A stretch of DNA of 64,000 nucleotides, taken from contig NC_062985.1 in assembly GCF_023078275.1 (NCBI RefSeq), positions 1,612,001-1,676,000 of the forward strand, read 5' to 3'. Source of the DNA: Leguminivora glycinivorella. Lineage: Eukaryota; Arthropoda; Insecta; Lepidoptera; Tortricidae. Made by a program: the position numbers and the translations under genes. Under the pieces are notes generated by a model. It was not told where the DNA came from. It did not search any database and worked only from the letters and a program-made list of their open reading frames with translations. Shown in pieces: positions 59,414 to 61,553 of the stretch; positions within the stretch are counted from its first letter, which is position 1, and every line of letters begins with the position of its first letter.

Positions 59414-59552
59414 CTCTTTCTTTCTGTTTATTGGAGCAGGATCAGCTTAGCAAGGAGCTGGCAGACGCTAATGCTACTGAGAATCCTAACAAGCCTGCTG
59501 ACTCGGACAATAACAGTGAGGGAAGACTTGGAGGCTTGCACTTCAAACTGCG
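19531..59552 (+). CDS. Synaptotagmin-like gene, 5' part (continues past right edge)
   Basis: Synaptotagmins are vesicle membrane proteins whose two C2 domains couple calcium to SNARE-driven fusion. Here exons 19531-19582, 57377-57499, 58089-58258 (or -58405) and 59212-59369 (or 59440-59552) join in phase to give a short lumenal N-terminus, one membrane helix, a basic stop-transfer KRR, a Pro/Thr/Ser-rich linker and then GRLGDLHFKLR, which resembles the first strand of a C2A domain. The LGxxHFKLxYD style is closest to insect Syt7 as I recall it, but the C2 domains lie outside the window, so the subtype is open. The first intron would be 37.8 kb. The link of the first exon to the rest rests on phase and the sense of the joined protein. 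Confidence 0.7.
19930..20067 (+). mobile_element. 3' end of a LINE with TATTG tail
   Basis: GGTTGCCTGGAAGAGATCGC through TGTGCAATAAAGTGGATTTG and a TATTGTATTGTATTG tail is a 3'-UTR type common among lepidopteran LINE copies. About 135 bp, 5'-truncated, noncoding. Confidence 0.65.
20601..20775. mobile_element. CGTAGCCGAATG-family palindromic MITE
   Basis: One of eight copies in the window. Termini CGTGTAGCCGAATG and CATTCGGCTACG; the body carries CTCACGA..., TATCTATCTCTATCGCTCTT and GCGTTTCG. It directly abuts a LINE fragment at 20777. Confidence 0.8.
20777..21127 (+). pseudogene. 5'-truncated LINE C-terminus
   Basis: The frame ending at the TAG 21058-21060 reads RHRFMVSIPKIRTKRSASTF, then EWNALPESVF and YNPGLFKARVNRYL, the pattern that ends many CR1/Jockey-type RT proteins. 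A noncoding tail ATCACTTACCATCAGGTG... ends in an A run at 21120. Dead fragment. Confidence 0.7.
21484..21637. mobile_element. 154-bp palindromic MITE (CAGYAGGCCTAGCACATGA)
   Basis: CAGTAGGCCTAGCACATGA is mirrored by TCATGTGCTAGGCCTGCTG. Inner arms share GCCGCGGGAGTATGTCGCCG and its complement. The stems are GC-rich in AT-rich surroundings. Confidence 0.85.
21640..22265. other. No gene seen
   Basis: Intronic AT-rich sequence. A phrase AACCAATCGAGTCTGAAGC at 21290 recurs in variant form at about 21728, hinting at a decayed duplication flanking the MITE. Confidence 0.35.
22266..22335 (+). mobile_element. LINE 3' remnant (CCCACTGCTGGGCAAAGGCCTC)
   Basis: TGTGTCCCACTGCTGGGCAA and the following AGGCCTCTCCC are a familiar LINE-derived phrase in Lepidoptera. 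Only about 60 bases remain. Confidence 0.45.
22340..23312. other. No gene seen
   Basis: AT-rich intron sequence with a short ATGATG run near 22585. No supported exon or complete element. Confidence 0.35.
23313..23575 (+). mobile_element. tRNA-derived SINE, copy 1
   Basis: The head GACGACCGGTGGCCTAGCGC and GGTTCGAATCGCGG form Pol III A- and B-box-like sequences; the body GGGCATTTATTTGTGTGATG... GTTCCTGAGTCATAG... is shared with copies at 30802 and (reversed) 28811. It ends with ATTTATTTATTT. Confidence 0.85.
23908..24030. mobile_element. AGTGCGTTTTCACATTATCCGAT MITE, copy 1
   Basis: TAGTGCGTTTTCACATTATA and TATAATGTGAAAACGCACTTA-like ends enclose 123 bp; the interior has ATATCGGATCGG. The left arm is partly replaced by sequence inverted relative to copy 2. 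Confidence 0.8.
24194..24328. mobile_element. AGTGCGTTTTCACATTATCCGAT MITE, copy 2
   Basis: Complete palindromic copy: GTGCGTTTTTACATTATCCG, TCCGATATCGGA near both ends and CCACATTATTCG on the far side. It lies 164 bases from copy 1. Related fragments are at 14029, 46259, 51770 and 57009, and a full copy is at 62545. Confidence 0.85.
24330..25188. other. No gene seen
   Basis: AT-rich intron sequence with no supported features. Confidence 0.35.
25189..25765 (+). mobile_element. LINE 3' region (noncoding)
   Basis: AGAAGACCGCAGCCAAATAG, GTGTTGTGTTCCTGCCGGTG, CAACGCGCATGTGACACTCC and CATCAGGCGGACCGTACGCT occur in the order of a common lepidopteran LINE 3' end. Short remnants of the same end are at 30375-30500 and about 41575-41650. 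Opposite-strand open frames here are shadows. Confidence 0.6.
25770..26777. other. No gene seen
   Basis: AT-rich sequence with GGGGGGAGGG and GGGGGG tracts near 26000-26040. It flanks the 5' truncation point of the following LINE. Confidence 0.35.
26778..28382 (+). mobile_element. CR1/L2-like LINE copy 1, 5'-truncated
   Basis: The unit starts inside the RT domain (TVDHGTLILKLEHYG), keeps the coding region to a TAG at 27881-27883, then a 3' UTR whose last 250 bases match LINE copy 2, and a (TTTTCA)n tail. It lacks an endonuclease and the front of the RT, so it cannot move by itself. The long intact frame means a recent insertion. Confidence 0.9.
26779..27883 (+). pseudogene. Reverse transcriptase fragment of LINE copy 1
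   Basis: About 367 codons without a stop. The RT core motifs are visible: GVPQGSILGPFLFLVYINDL (motif B region, about residue 50) and the catalytic FADDT (about residue 81), followed by LLLNSKKTK, FLGLTLD and the C-terminal SSAAYAVRRIRQL, YGILVWG, YNTRNK and FYNKLP segments. The N-terminal third of RT and the endonuclease are missing. The first codon GTG of the frame is the truncation point and not a start. Confidence 0.9.
28566..28803. mobile_element. 238-bp palindromic MITE (GGGCATTTTCAGAAT)
   Basis: ATGGGCATTTTCAGAATATGG with GTCCCCC is mirrored at 28776-28803 (CCAAATTCTGAAAATGCCCC). Long inner arms share AACTCRCTGTCAGTTTTGTG and its complement, giving stems of about 80 bp. Confidence 0.85.
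28811..29058 (-). mobile_element. tRNA-derived SINE, copy 2 (reverse)
   Basis: The reverse complement starts GACGACCGGTCTGGTGTAGC, has GGGTTCGAATCCCGG and continues GGGCATTTATTTGATGATGA, TTGTTCCTGAGTCATGAATG. It lies next to the 238-bp MITE. Confidence 0.85.
29333..29561. mobile_element. GC/CpG-rich palindromic element
   Basis: GCCACAAATGCGCGTTTTGA...GCGTAG is mirrored by CTACGCTATCAAAACGC...TTTGTGTGGC. The interior is dense in GCGGA, CCGCT and GAACGC words, in sharp contrast with its AT-rich flanks. Open frames on both strands follow from high GC and are not genes. Confidence 0.8.
29741..30299 (+). mobile_element. AACCGGCCAAGAGCGTGTCG element, copy 1
   Basis: A 560-bp unit that starts AAAAACCGGCCAAGAGCGTG and ends GACTACGGAACCCTAAAAA. 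AGGGTTCCGTAGT near the start and ACTACGGAACCCT at the end form inverted termini. A (GGAC)n/AGAC microsatellite precedes the end. Further copies: 33851 (deleted), 36363, 63201. Confidence 0.9.
30375..30500 (+). mobile_element. LINE 3' remnant
   Basis: CAGCAACGCGCAAGTAACAC, CTCTGGAGTT and AAGGCGGGTCGTACGCTTGT match the LINE 3' end at 25650-25765. Confidence 0.5.
30749..31190 (+). mobile_element. CTAGCTTTTGCCCGCGGCTTCGC repeat split by a SINE
   Basis: The first half (30749-30801, GCTTTTGCCCGCAGCTTCGC to AAAAGTAGCCT) continues at 31070 (ATCACTCTCCATCC...ACGGACAAACAAACAGACAT) after the inserted SINE. Intact relatives at 39462 and, reversed, 61357 show the uninterrupted order. Confidence 0.8.
30802..31069 (+). 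mobile_element. tRNA-derived SINE, copy 3, nested
   Basis: GACGACCGGTCTGGCTCAGT, GGTTCGAATCCCGGTAAGGG and TTGTTCCTGAGTCACGGATG mark the same family as copy 1. It interrupts the repeat at 30749-31190, so it is the younger insertion. Confidence 0.85.
31301..31656. mobile_element. 356-bp MITE (AGCGTGTGKATTCCATACGG)
   Basis: TACAGCGTGTGTATTCCATA CGGGCGAAT and its mirror at 31629-31656 bound a noncoding AT-rich interior. Confidence 0.8.
31660..32248. other. No gene seen
   Basis: AT-rich intron sequence without supported features. Confidence 0.35.
32249..32333. mobile_element. CCTCTAGCACAACTTG palindromic MITE, copy 1
   Basis: CCCTCTAGCACAACTTGC and GGCAAGTTGTGCTAAAGGG face each other over 85 bp with inner TATGGACTCGCGCG. 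The second copy is at 46926-47023. Confidence 0.8.
32336..32577. mobile_element. Two adjacent CGTAGCCGAATG MITEs
   Basis: A short, centrally deleted copy (32336-32424) is followed within about 10 bases by a fuller copy in the opposite internal order (32434-32577). Both keep CGCAGCCGAATGGCA and a mirrored GCTACG end. They also sit immediately after the CCTCTAGCACAACTTG MITE, so three palindromic elements are packed in 330 bp. Confidence 0.8.
32956..33294. repeat. 24-bp minisatellite, about 14 units
   Basis: The unit GTAGCATTTGTCAAAAGCAA plus AAAA is repeated head to tail; the first four units are more diverged. As 24 is a multiple of three, an 8-residue peptide repeat stays open on both strands. 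There is no exon or start context, so I treat it as noncoding. Confidence 0.92.
33851..34004 (+). mobile_element. AACCGGCCAAGAGCGTGTCG element, copy 2, internally deleted
   Basis: The first 70 bases (to CTCAAAAACTAC) jump straight to the CGGACGGACGGAC microsatellite and the normal 3' end, so about 400 internal bases are gone. Both termini are intact, giving a mini-derivative. Confidence 0.85.
34034..34500 (-). pseudogene. 5'-truncated LINE with 12-bp target duplication
   Basis: The minus strand from 34500 encodes MWDALVGLKHSKLFMQRVDS, then GHYGVKGILAKMGHADNTDC and CRMCGEEEETVRHLMCECHA, the Cys/His-containing C-terminal region found after RNase H in I/R1-type LINEs, and ends in a TAAGATAAGATA tail. 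TTATGCTAACTA flanks it on both sides (34022-34033 and 34501-34512), a clear target-site duplication. Only the last 470 bases of the element were copied. Confidence 0.85.
34584..35114. mobile_element. Non-autonomous hAT element with 8-bp target duplication
   Basis: TAGGGATGTACCGACTAGTC and GACTAGTCGGTACATCCCTA are exact inverted termini of hAT type, flanked by ATGAAAAC on both sides (34576-34583 and 35115-35122). The subterminal regions are packed with GACTAGTCGG-like words in both orientations, probably transposase-binding repeats. No transposase. A decayed reverse SINE lies inside. Confidence 0.92.
34760..34880 (-). mobile_element. Decayed tRNA-derived SINE inside the hAT element
   Basis: GATCAAATATCTGTGATCATC, AAATAAATGTCCTACC and AAGCCAAACCGGTTG match the reversed SINE family but with many changes and without the intact B box. 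Confidence 0.6.
35123..35619. other. No gene seen
   Basis: AT-rich intron sequence. A 66-codon frame at 35159 has no recognisable family and no splice context. Confidence 0.35.
35620..36238 (+). mobile_element. LINE 3' end (Jockey/CR1-like)
   Basis: The frame GYICLGPRLYNKLNADYHIY to SYEDTENLLTVLK and TAA at 35788-35790 ends like many LINE RT proteins (LGPRLYNKL). A 440-bp 3' UTR with GAGATACAGGATCTCCCTAG and AGTTCAGGCACGGACATGG follows and finishes in a TTTTTATTTTTTATT tail. Confidence 0.65.
36363..36946 (+). mobile_element. AACCGGCCAAGAGCGTGTCG element, copy 3
   Basis: Full-length copy with an 18-G run at 36539-36556 where other copies have 8-9 Gs, a duplicated ATTCATTTTTAA, and seven GGAC units near the end. 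Confidence 0.9.
37278..37419. mobile_element. CGTAGCCGAATG MITE copy
   Basis: CCGTAGCCGAATGGCATTTC to GTGCATTCGGCTACG, 142 bp, in the orientation opposite to the copies at 49416 and 56602. Flanked by two copies of a sequence containing GTTCATTCCCGTTTC and GAGCGCGCTGCGTGGGACGC (about 37100-37150 and 37440-37505), so it interrupted or lies between a local duplication. Confidence 0.8.
37681..38400. mobile_element. 720-bp DNA element with about 190-bp inverted repeats
   Basis: TACAGGGTGTCCCACGGCGA and its complement bound the unit with TA on each side. The arms run nearly 200 bases inward with few differences (for example AGATAGC/GCTATCT next to ATTTTGCTGAAAGAAGAC), and a second CAGGGTG-containing block (ACAGGGTGTATTTTGATAGC) is also mirrored. 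A non-autonomous, possibly foldback-like element. Confidence 0.88.
38401..38945. other. No gene seen
   Basis: AT-rich intron sequence without supported features. Confidence 0.35.
38947..39256. mobile_element. 310-bp palindromic MITE, relative of 16118-16352
   Basis: ATTAAATATAACAAGATCAT to CTTGTTATATTTAAT. Near-perfect outer arms (ATACCATCCCATACATTAAA, ATGCGACCGCCTAC) and inner AGATGGCGCCACAAAAAATG. Longer and better preserved than the copy beside Tm1 exon 7a. Confidence 0.88.
39462..39640 (+). mobile_element. GCTTCTGCCCGCGGCTTCGC repeat
   Basis: Runs from TAGCTTCTGCCCGCGGCTTC through AAAAAGTAGCCTATGTCACT, CTTCAACTATCTCCACTTAA, GACGGACAAACAAACAGACA to TTATAATATTAGTATGGA. The same unit is at 30749 (split), 51164 (poly-G inserted) and 61357 (reverse). 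Confidence 0.75.
39697..39935. repeat. Duplicated inverted block CACTTGCACCAACCACTTAA
   Basis: CACTTGCACCAACCACTTAA... GGGCTGTCA...GTGGGTTAACCCTC... occurs twice (39705 and about 39832) and ends in the mirrored CCATTTTCGTTGGTGCAAGTGG. Looks like one palindromic element duplicated or inserted into a relative. Confidence 0.6.
39954..40117. mobile_element. 164-bp palindromic MITE (AGGCACGCCAC)
   Basis: TAGGCACGCCACAGACAGTC TGAAAAATTCATAATC is mirrored at 40080-40117. The centre carries repeated AACTGACAGATCTGTCAGT palindromes. Confidence 0.85.
40118..41727. other. No gene; local duplication
   Basis: TGTCACGCCAGTGGGTGTAA AGTTCAC and GTCGCGGTCAGCGCTCATT occur at 40968-41030 and again at 41329-41388, each preceded by GAAAAACACTTG, with an A/C-rich insert and a GATA run between. 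No exon is supported. Confidence 0.5.
41728..41830. mobile_element. Partial second copy of the CGGTCATTCTCAAG MITE
   Basis: TCGGTCATTCTCAAGAAGTAAGGGCGAA and TCCACTGAAAATAGAAGCGTGGCGG match the element at 15501-15655; the far terminus is missing. Confidence 0.65.
41963..42041. repeat. 19-bp tandem repeat, 4 units
   Basis: TAATCTAATTATACGATTC is repeated four times almost without change. Confidence 0.9.
42042..42918. other. No gene seen
   Basis: AT-rich intron sequence without supported features. Confidence 0.35.
42919..42990 (+). mobile_element. 5' part of the CCCCGACGCAAAAACGACGG repeat
   Basis: AACCCCCCACGCAAAAACGATGGTGTTATAA and GTTTGACGTGTCTG... CATCGTAGCTCCCGAA match 61918-62020. It is cut by the element beginning at 42991. 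Confidence 0.7.
42991..44194. mobile_element. 1.2-kb DNA element with TAGGGTTTCTG ends and CTCGAG repeats
   Basis: TAGGGTTTCTG and CAGAAACCCTA are inverted termini. The subterminal 100 bases on each side are crowded with TCTCGAG words in both orientations, the same design as the hAT element at 34584. Adjacent 8-mers CTCCCGAA and CTCTCTAG agree at only 5 of 8 positions, so a target duplication is unproven. A LINE 3' remnant fills the centre. Confidence 0.65.
43340..43980 (-). mobile_element. RTE-like LINE remnant inside the CTCGAG element
   Basis: The minus strand contains decayed coding phrases such as HMAYDRVQWRHATCGREPRQ, upstream TTTTCGGACACATTATGAGAG (FGHIMR-like), and a GAAGAAGAAG tail at 43345, typical of RTE-type LINE 3' ends. 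Several frameshifts and stops; dead. Confidence 0.5.
44271..44523. mobile_element. 253-bp MITE (CACTGAGAGAAA)
   Basis: CACTGAGAGAAA and TTTTCTCTCAGTG bound the unit; ACTTGTT and AACAAGT words recur inside (CAAGTTCGACTTGTTG). Confidence 0.65.
44524..45150. other. No gene seen
   Basis: AT-rich intron sequence without supported features. Confidence 0.35.
45151..46057. mobile_element. Second copy of the 520-bp TIR element, interrupted
   Basis: TTGGAAAGGAGCCCCCCTTT at 45151 and AATTGACCCCTCCTGTATCG TCTTAA at the end match 13509-14028; the left inverted terminus is missing. About 440 bases of another element (45376-45815) interrupt it after CCGTTTAGTTTTTTT. Confidence 0.8.
45376..45815. mobile_element. 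Nested element with CGCTTCGCTCGTGGTTCAA palindromes
   Basis: CCACTCGCTTCGCTCGTGGT TCAA, a diverged ACTCGCAAGTTCAGGATTCTAT and CTTTGCCCCCTTGTA recur, in reverse order, at 50447-50840 (TACAAGGGGGCAACG, GAACCGCGAGCGTAGCGAGTGGTTC). A non-coding repeat family. Confidence 0.6.
46259..46345. mobile_element. Partial AGTGCGTTTTCACATTATCCGAT MITE
   Basis: ACATTATCCGATCCGACATC, GGACCGATATTCCATACATT and CGCCATCTTGGATTTT match one half of the family; the mirrored end is lost. Confidence 0.65.
46926..47023. mobile_element. CCTCTAGCACAACTTG palindromic MITE, copy 2
   Basis: CCCTCTAGCACAACTTGCCT TGTCGCGCG is mirrored by CGCGCGACAAGGCAAGTTGTGCTAGGGG, a stem of about 40 bp with a short loop. Confidence 0.88.
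47024..49415. other. No gene seen
   Basis: Long AT-rich stretch. GCAGATATGATCACATATCGATGATG near 47115 loosely resembles the Tm1 3' UTR (GCAGAAATGATCATCGACTATCG near 18886), but without an exon. A degraded tRNA-like A box on the minus strand lies near 47560-47610. No supported exon. Confidence 0.35.
49416..49575. mobile_element. CGTAGCCGAATG MITE copy
   Basis: TAGTCGAATGCATAATACTC to GCAGAAATGCCATACGGCTACG with the TATCTATCTCTATCGCTCTT core. The outer left bases are decayed. Confidence 0.75.
49577..50440. other. No gene seen
   Basis: Intron sequence, locally GC-richer at 49640-49870 (GAGCGGGGCGGCACTTTCAGCGG) but without splice signals or a coding frame. Confidence 0.35.
50441..50840. mobile_element. 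TTACAAGGGGGCAACG repeat element
   Basis: Shares reversed blocks with 45376-45815, including GAACCGCGAGCGTAGCGAGT GGTTC and AGCAAGCGAAAGATTCCAATA. Short open frames inside are not genes. Confidence 0.55.
51164..51345 (+). mobile_element. CTTGTACCCGCGACTTCGCTCGC repeat with a 30-G run
   Basis: The unit known from 39462 carries an uninterrupted run of 30 G at 51239-51268 between CATGCCCCATT and TAGAATGAGACAAAAAGTAGCC. Its end is shortened. Confidence 0.75.
51565..51684. mobile_element. 120-bp MITE (TAAGGTGCATTATGGTAATTC)
   Basis: TAAGGTGCATTATGGTAATT CCGAAA is mirrored by TTTCGGAATTACC and GAATTACCCTAATGCACCTTA. Confidence 0.8.
51770..51881. mobile_element. Partial AGTGCGTTTTCACATTATCCGAT MITE
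   Basis: CCGATATCCCATATATTTAC and ATATCGGATCGGATAATGTG...AACGCACTTA preserve the right half of the family. Confidence 0.7.
51882..53587. other. No gene seen
   Basis: AT-rich intron sequence without supported exons or complete elements. Confidence 0.35.
53733..54411 (+). pseudogene. RT C-terminus of LINE copy 2
   Basis: The frame reads TITLNGENLDLVENTLFLGL, then SSAAYAVRRIRQLTDVETAR, YGILAWGKAADIQTIFVLQK, YNTRNKHK and FYNKVP. It aligns with the last 60 percent of the LINE copy 1 protein with many amino acid differences, so the copies come from different subfamilies. The catalytic FADD motif is absent (truncated). No stop within the frame. Confidence 0.88.
54655..55298 (+). repeat. Five related hairpins in the LINE copy 2 3' region
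   Basis: Hairpins at about 54658-54680, 54722-54742, 55114-55139, 55194-55211 and 55276-55298. The stems are TTGGAG/CTCCAA, GGGGA/TCTCC, CTTGGAGA/TCTCCAAG, AGAGT/ACTCT and TTAGAGA/TCTCTAA, with loops sharing C..T.TACA. Stem sequences differ while pairing is kept. They are absent from LINE copy 1. Confidence 0.65.
55973..56601. other. No gene seen
   Basis: AT-rich intron sequence without supported features. Confidence 0.35.
56602..56743. mobile_element. CGTAGCCGAATG MITE copy
   Basis: TGTGTGCGTAGCCGAATGCA to GAAATGCCATTCGGCTACGG with the usual TCTCTATCGCTCTTG core. Confidence 0.85.
57009..57100. mobile_element. Partial AGTGCGTTTTCACATTATCCGAT MITE
   Basis: TTTAGTGCGTTTTCACATTA, TCCGATATCGGATGTACGAC and GCTGCCATCTTAGATTTTTG preserve the left half. 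Confidence 0.75.
57377..57499 (+). CDS. Synaptotagmin-like exon 2: membrane helix
   Basis: Acceptor TTGTTACAG ends at 57376; donor GTAACT at 57500. Two bases complete Ser, then GEWHGVTFWLLVLGAGALAL and ATLAGIACWLAKRRNSLHKL. This is a single hydrophobic helix of about 23 residues followed by KRR and a cysteine near the inner face (a possible palmitoylation site, as is common in synaptotagmins). GC content is far above its surroundings. The leftover G joins exon 3 as Gly. Confidence 0.8.
57680..57771 (+). pseudogene. Decayed tandem copy of synaptotagmin-like exon 2
   Basis: GGGCGAATGA...ACGATGCTCGCTGATG and TCGCTTGCTGGCTTGCCAAG CGACGCAA...CACAAGCTAG repeat exon 2 with an internal deletion. AG precedes and GTTAAA follows, but a TGA falls in the coding frame right after GE, so it cannot replace exon 2. 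Confidence 0.85.
57776..57917. mobile_element. 142-bp MITE (CCTGACCAGAAATATATGAC)
   Basis: AAACCCTGACCAGAAATATA TGAC is mirrored by GTCATATATTTCTGGTCAGGATTT. It begins five bases after the exon 2 copy. Confidence 0.85.
58089..58258 (+). CDS. Synaptotagmin-like exon 3: proline-rich linker
   Basis: Acceptor TTTTTTTCGCAG ends at 58088. Encodes (G)GKRGPDKALVFQPPRRATAV, SVTHYLRKSPSPTAPTAPAT and SPPTAPIPPQIP, a basic then Pro/Thr/Ser-rich cytoplasmic linker. Its donor GTTAGT at 58259 is weaker than the GTGAGT of the in-frame duplicate at 58406, so the exon may extend to 58405. Ends phase 0, as needed by exon 4. Confidence 0.8.
58259..58405 (+). repeat. In-frame 147-bp duplicate of exon 3's 3' half
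   Basis: About 85 bases up to the second CCGGT are identical to exon 3, preceded by a diverged GAGCTAGTGTCCCAG. The segment is 49 codons with no stop, so use of donor 58406 adds SVRGASVPAPRARPHYLRKS and a second SPSPTAPTAPATSPP repeat. The internal AG at 58300-58301 gives the wrong phase for a separate exon. Alternative donor use or read-through is the only in-frame way to include it. Confidence 0.85.
58430..58581. mobile_element. CGTAGCCGAATG MITE copy in synaptotagmin-like intron 3
   Basis: TGTGTGCGTAGCCGAATGCA to TGTCATTCGGCTACGG. It begins 25 bases after the duplicated donor. Confidence 0.85.
58593..58711. mobile_element. GGGGGCCGATTTTTGAAT MITE, copy 1
   Basis: GGGGGCCGATTTTGGAATAT CACGGCGTTCGAATTCAGAAAATTGTCA is mirrored fully up to 58711: a nearly perfect stem of about 50 bp. 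Confidence 0.88.
59042..59160. mobile_element. GGGGGCCGATTTTTGAAT MITE, copy 2
   Basis: Same left arm as copy 1 (GGGGGCCGATTTTTGAATCT CACGGCG...), but the right arm is shorter and altered (TTTTAGTGACAGTGAGACTCAAAAATCGGCCCCC). It lies 51 bases before the exon 4 acceptor. Confidence 0.88.
59212..59369 (+). CDS. Synaptotagmin-like exon 4: end of linker, start of C2A
   Basis: Acceptor TTATTTTGCAG ends at 59211; donor GTAAGT at 59370. Encodes SSGGNSPHTPTAPEPAPLSK, ELADANATEKPNKPADSDNN and SEGRLGDLHFKLR. The last residues fit the opening beta strand of a C2A domain (LGxLxFxLxY). Phase 0 in, phase 2 out. The rest of the C2 domains should lie beyond 64 kb or in unrecognised exons; none was seen after 59.8 kb. 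Confidence 0.78.
59440..59552 (+). CDS. Alternative exon 4' (tandem copy, intact)
   Basis: A long CT tract and GGAGCAG precede 59440, and donor GTGAGT follows 59552. It encodes DQLSKELADANATENPNKPA DSDNNSEGRLGGLHFKLR with the same entry (0) and exit (2) phases as exon 4, so it could replace exon 4 and give a linker shorter by 15 residues. Inclusion of both would shift the frame. It could be mutually exclusive splicing or an unused duplicate. Confidence 0.6.
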
Positions 59553-59593
59553 GTGAGTCATGCTTTCTCTTTCTGAAAATTTGAGCCGACTCC

Positions 59594-59790
59594 GCAGTAA
59601 AGAGCTGGTCGATGCCAACACCGCGAAGCGTTGTATAATAACAGCAAGGGAATACTCGGTGACTTGCACTTTAAACTGCAGTGAGTCATGCTCTCTCTCT
59701 GACGTAGTCACGATACGTCATGATCTCTGGTGTTTGGCACTCTGATGCCAATCACACTGAGAAATGTAAAATCCGCGCTGACTCTGATAC
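59594..59790 (+). pseudogene. Two further decayed copies of exon 4
   Basis: Copy 3 (59597-59680) keeps AAAGAGCTGGTCGATGCCAA, an internal deletion and CTCGGTGACTTGCACTTTAA ACTGCA with donor GTGAGT; its frame is shifted. Copy 4 (59741-59790) keeps only GATGCCAATCACACTGAGAA and GCTGACTCTGATAC and has lost the donor end. Confidence 0.85.
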
Positions 59791-59924
59791 TTAATAACGT
59801 AGACGTCTAGGCGTCCACATGTAGGTATCGGAAGCATTAGATGCATTGCATCGTATGCATTGCATGGTATTCCGGTTTTGTGCGAATTGGTGGACGCACT
59901 TATGTGACTTCATTTCATTTCATT

Positions 59925-60216
59925 TCATTTATTTGCCATAAATTGTATGTTTACATAAGATGGTACATGTACATGTACATGTTTAATAAGTTTCAATACA
60001 ATTTTACCAGATTGGTGTAGCATTATTTAGACAATGTTTACAAAAGTAAAACTAACATGCAATACATTTTATTTTATTTTACAAGCTGAAAGTACTCTTT
60101 AATTAAGACTATATGGACACAACAACACAAACAAATACAACAACAAATAATTCTTAACAAATATGTAATGCCCAAAGGCCACCAATTCTGACAACATCAA
60201 CTGCTAGGTATTCTAT
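59925..60216. mobile_element. Probable LINE tail and AT-rich sequence
   Basis: Three to four ATTTC units followed by ATTTATTTGCCATAAATTGT suggest the tail of a minus-strand LINE. The rest shows nothing definite. Confidence 0.35.
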
Positions 60217-60300
60217 GTACTATCAGCTGCAAAAGTGCATGGCGAATTTATCAATGAATTCATTCATAATTTCTCCATGCAATTTTGCAGCTGATAGTAC
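60217..60300. mobile_element. 84-bp palindromic MITE (GTACTATCAGCTGCAAAA)
   Basis: GTACTATCAGCTGCAAAAGT GCATGG is mirrored by CCATGCAATTTTGCAGCTGATAGTAC, with AATGAATTCATT at the centre. Confidence 0.85.
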
Positions 60301-61356
60301 TTCAATAAATGAAATTGGTTTTATAGACACCAAATACGAAATCGGCGATATTGACATATGCTTTGACTCAAAATAAATATTTTAGGTAAGTACTAAAAGT
60401 TTGGTATGACGTAGTGTACGCCGAACATGCGTGACTTACTTTGATAAATCGTTTCATCGTTTCACGTAATATAAGTACACGTGCACTACACATGTTACGT
60501 TAGTAAAGTAGTGCTACAATGCGTCTTTTCAGGCAGTATGTATTCCTTAACTATGTATGTAGTTACAAATGTCTTGTTCACAACACAAACTCTAAAATCT
60601 ATTCTATTTAAAATCGCTTTCTCTACAAAATACCCAGATACCAATATGCCAGACGTCCATTTCTCCCGGACAATAGGAATCGAACTCCAAACCGCTTACA
60701 TTATACATGAGGCTGCATTGTCGGCTGTGTCAACGTACTTGCGGGAAGCCAATCGATATTGACATCAGGACGTAATCTGACCGCAAACCAGACTTTACAG
60801 GATCTATTTTCAATACTGAAGTATAGGTATAAAAGATAGGGAAATATCAACTCTAATAGGTAGGTACTTACCTCTAATCTTGCGATGAAGTGATACATGT
60901 AGATATTGTGTTTTAATATGATTTACATGTGTAAATTATGTATTAGATTTTAAACAGTGCGCCGAGCTGTCTTAGTGTAGCAAGACACTTAAAAATGTAT
61001 TCATTCGATTGAATCAACGTTTGATGTAAAAAAAAATATTGCCATTAAAAATGGTCCCTACTTATAATGACAAGTTGACAAGCCCTTTCTGCGGAAGATA
61101 TTATCATTTTAGCAGGATGTCTGTATTGGGCATGTAGATATTGTGTTTTAATATAATTTGGATTATTTAATTATGTATACCCCACCTTTGCGTCGAAACT
61201 ATCACTGAACTAATTTTGGTCATTTAGTCGATGAGGTTCAATCGATTATTTTAATCGTCTTTCAAACTAACGAAGTCAATAGACATTTCAATCAGAAAGC
61301 AAAAGTAAATATGCACAACTGAAAGCAATAACTAGTACTTATAGATACCTAACTAT
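60301..61356. other. No gene seen
   Basis: AT-rich intron sequence. ATGTAGATATTGTGTTTTAATAT occurs twice (60897 and 61133), a small local duplication. No C2-domain exon was recognised. Confidence 0.35.
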
Positions 61357-61553
61357 CCATACTTTATATTATATTATATTTATATTATAAATGGGAAAGT
61401 GTGTGTGTCTGTTTGTTTGTCCGTCTTTCATGACAAAACGGAGCGATGAATCGATGTGATTTAGGTGGAGATAGTTGAAGGGATGGAGAGTGACATAGGC
61501 TACTTTTTGTCTCTTTCTAACGCGAGCGAAGCCTCGGGCTTTTAAAAGCTAGT
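61357..61553 (-). mobile_element. CTAGCTTTTGCCCGCGGCTTCGC repeat, reverse copy
   Basis: Reverse complement of the unit at 39462: TGTTTGTTTGTCCGTCTTTC, GGTGGAGATAGTTGAAGGGA, ACATAGGCTACTTTTTGTCT, ACGCGAGCGAAGCC. Confidence 0.8.

Noticed and set aside
59440..59790. Extra C2A exons downstream of exon 4
   Set aside because: These are tandem copies of exon 4; no new C2 sequence is present.
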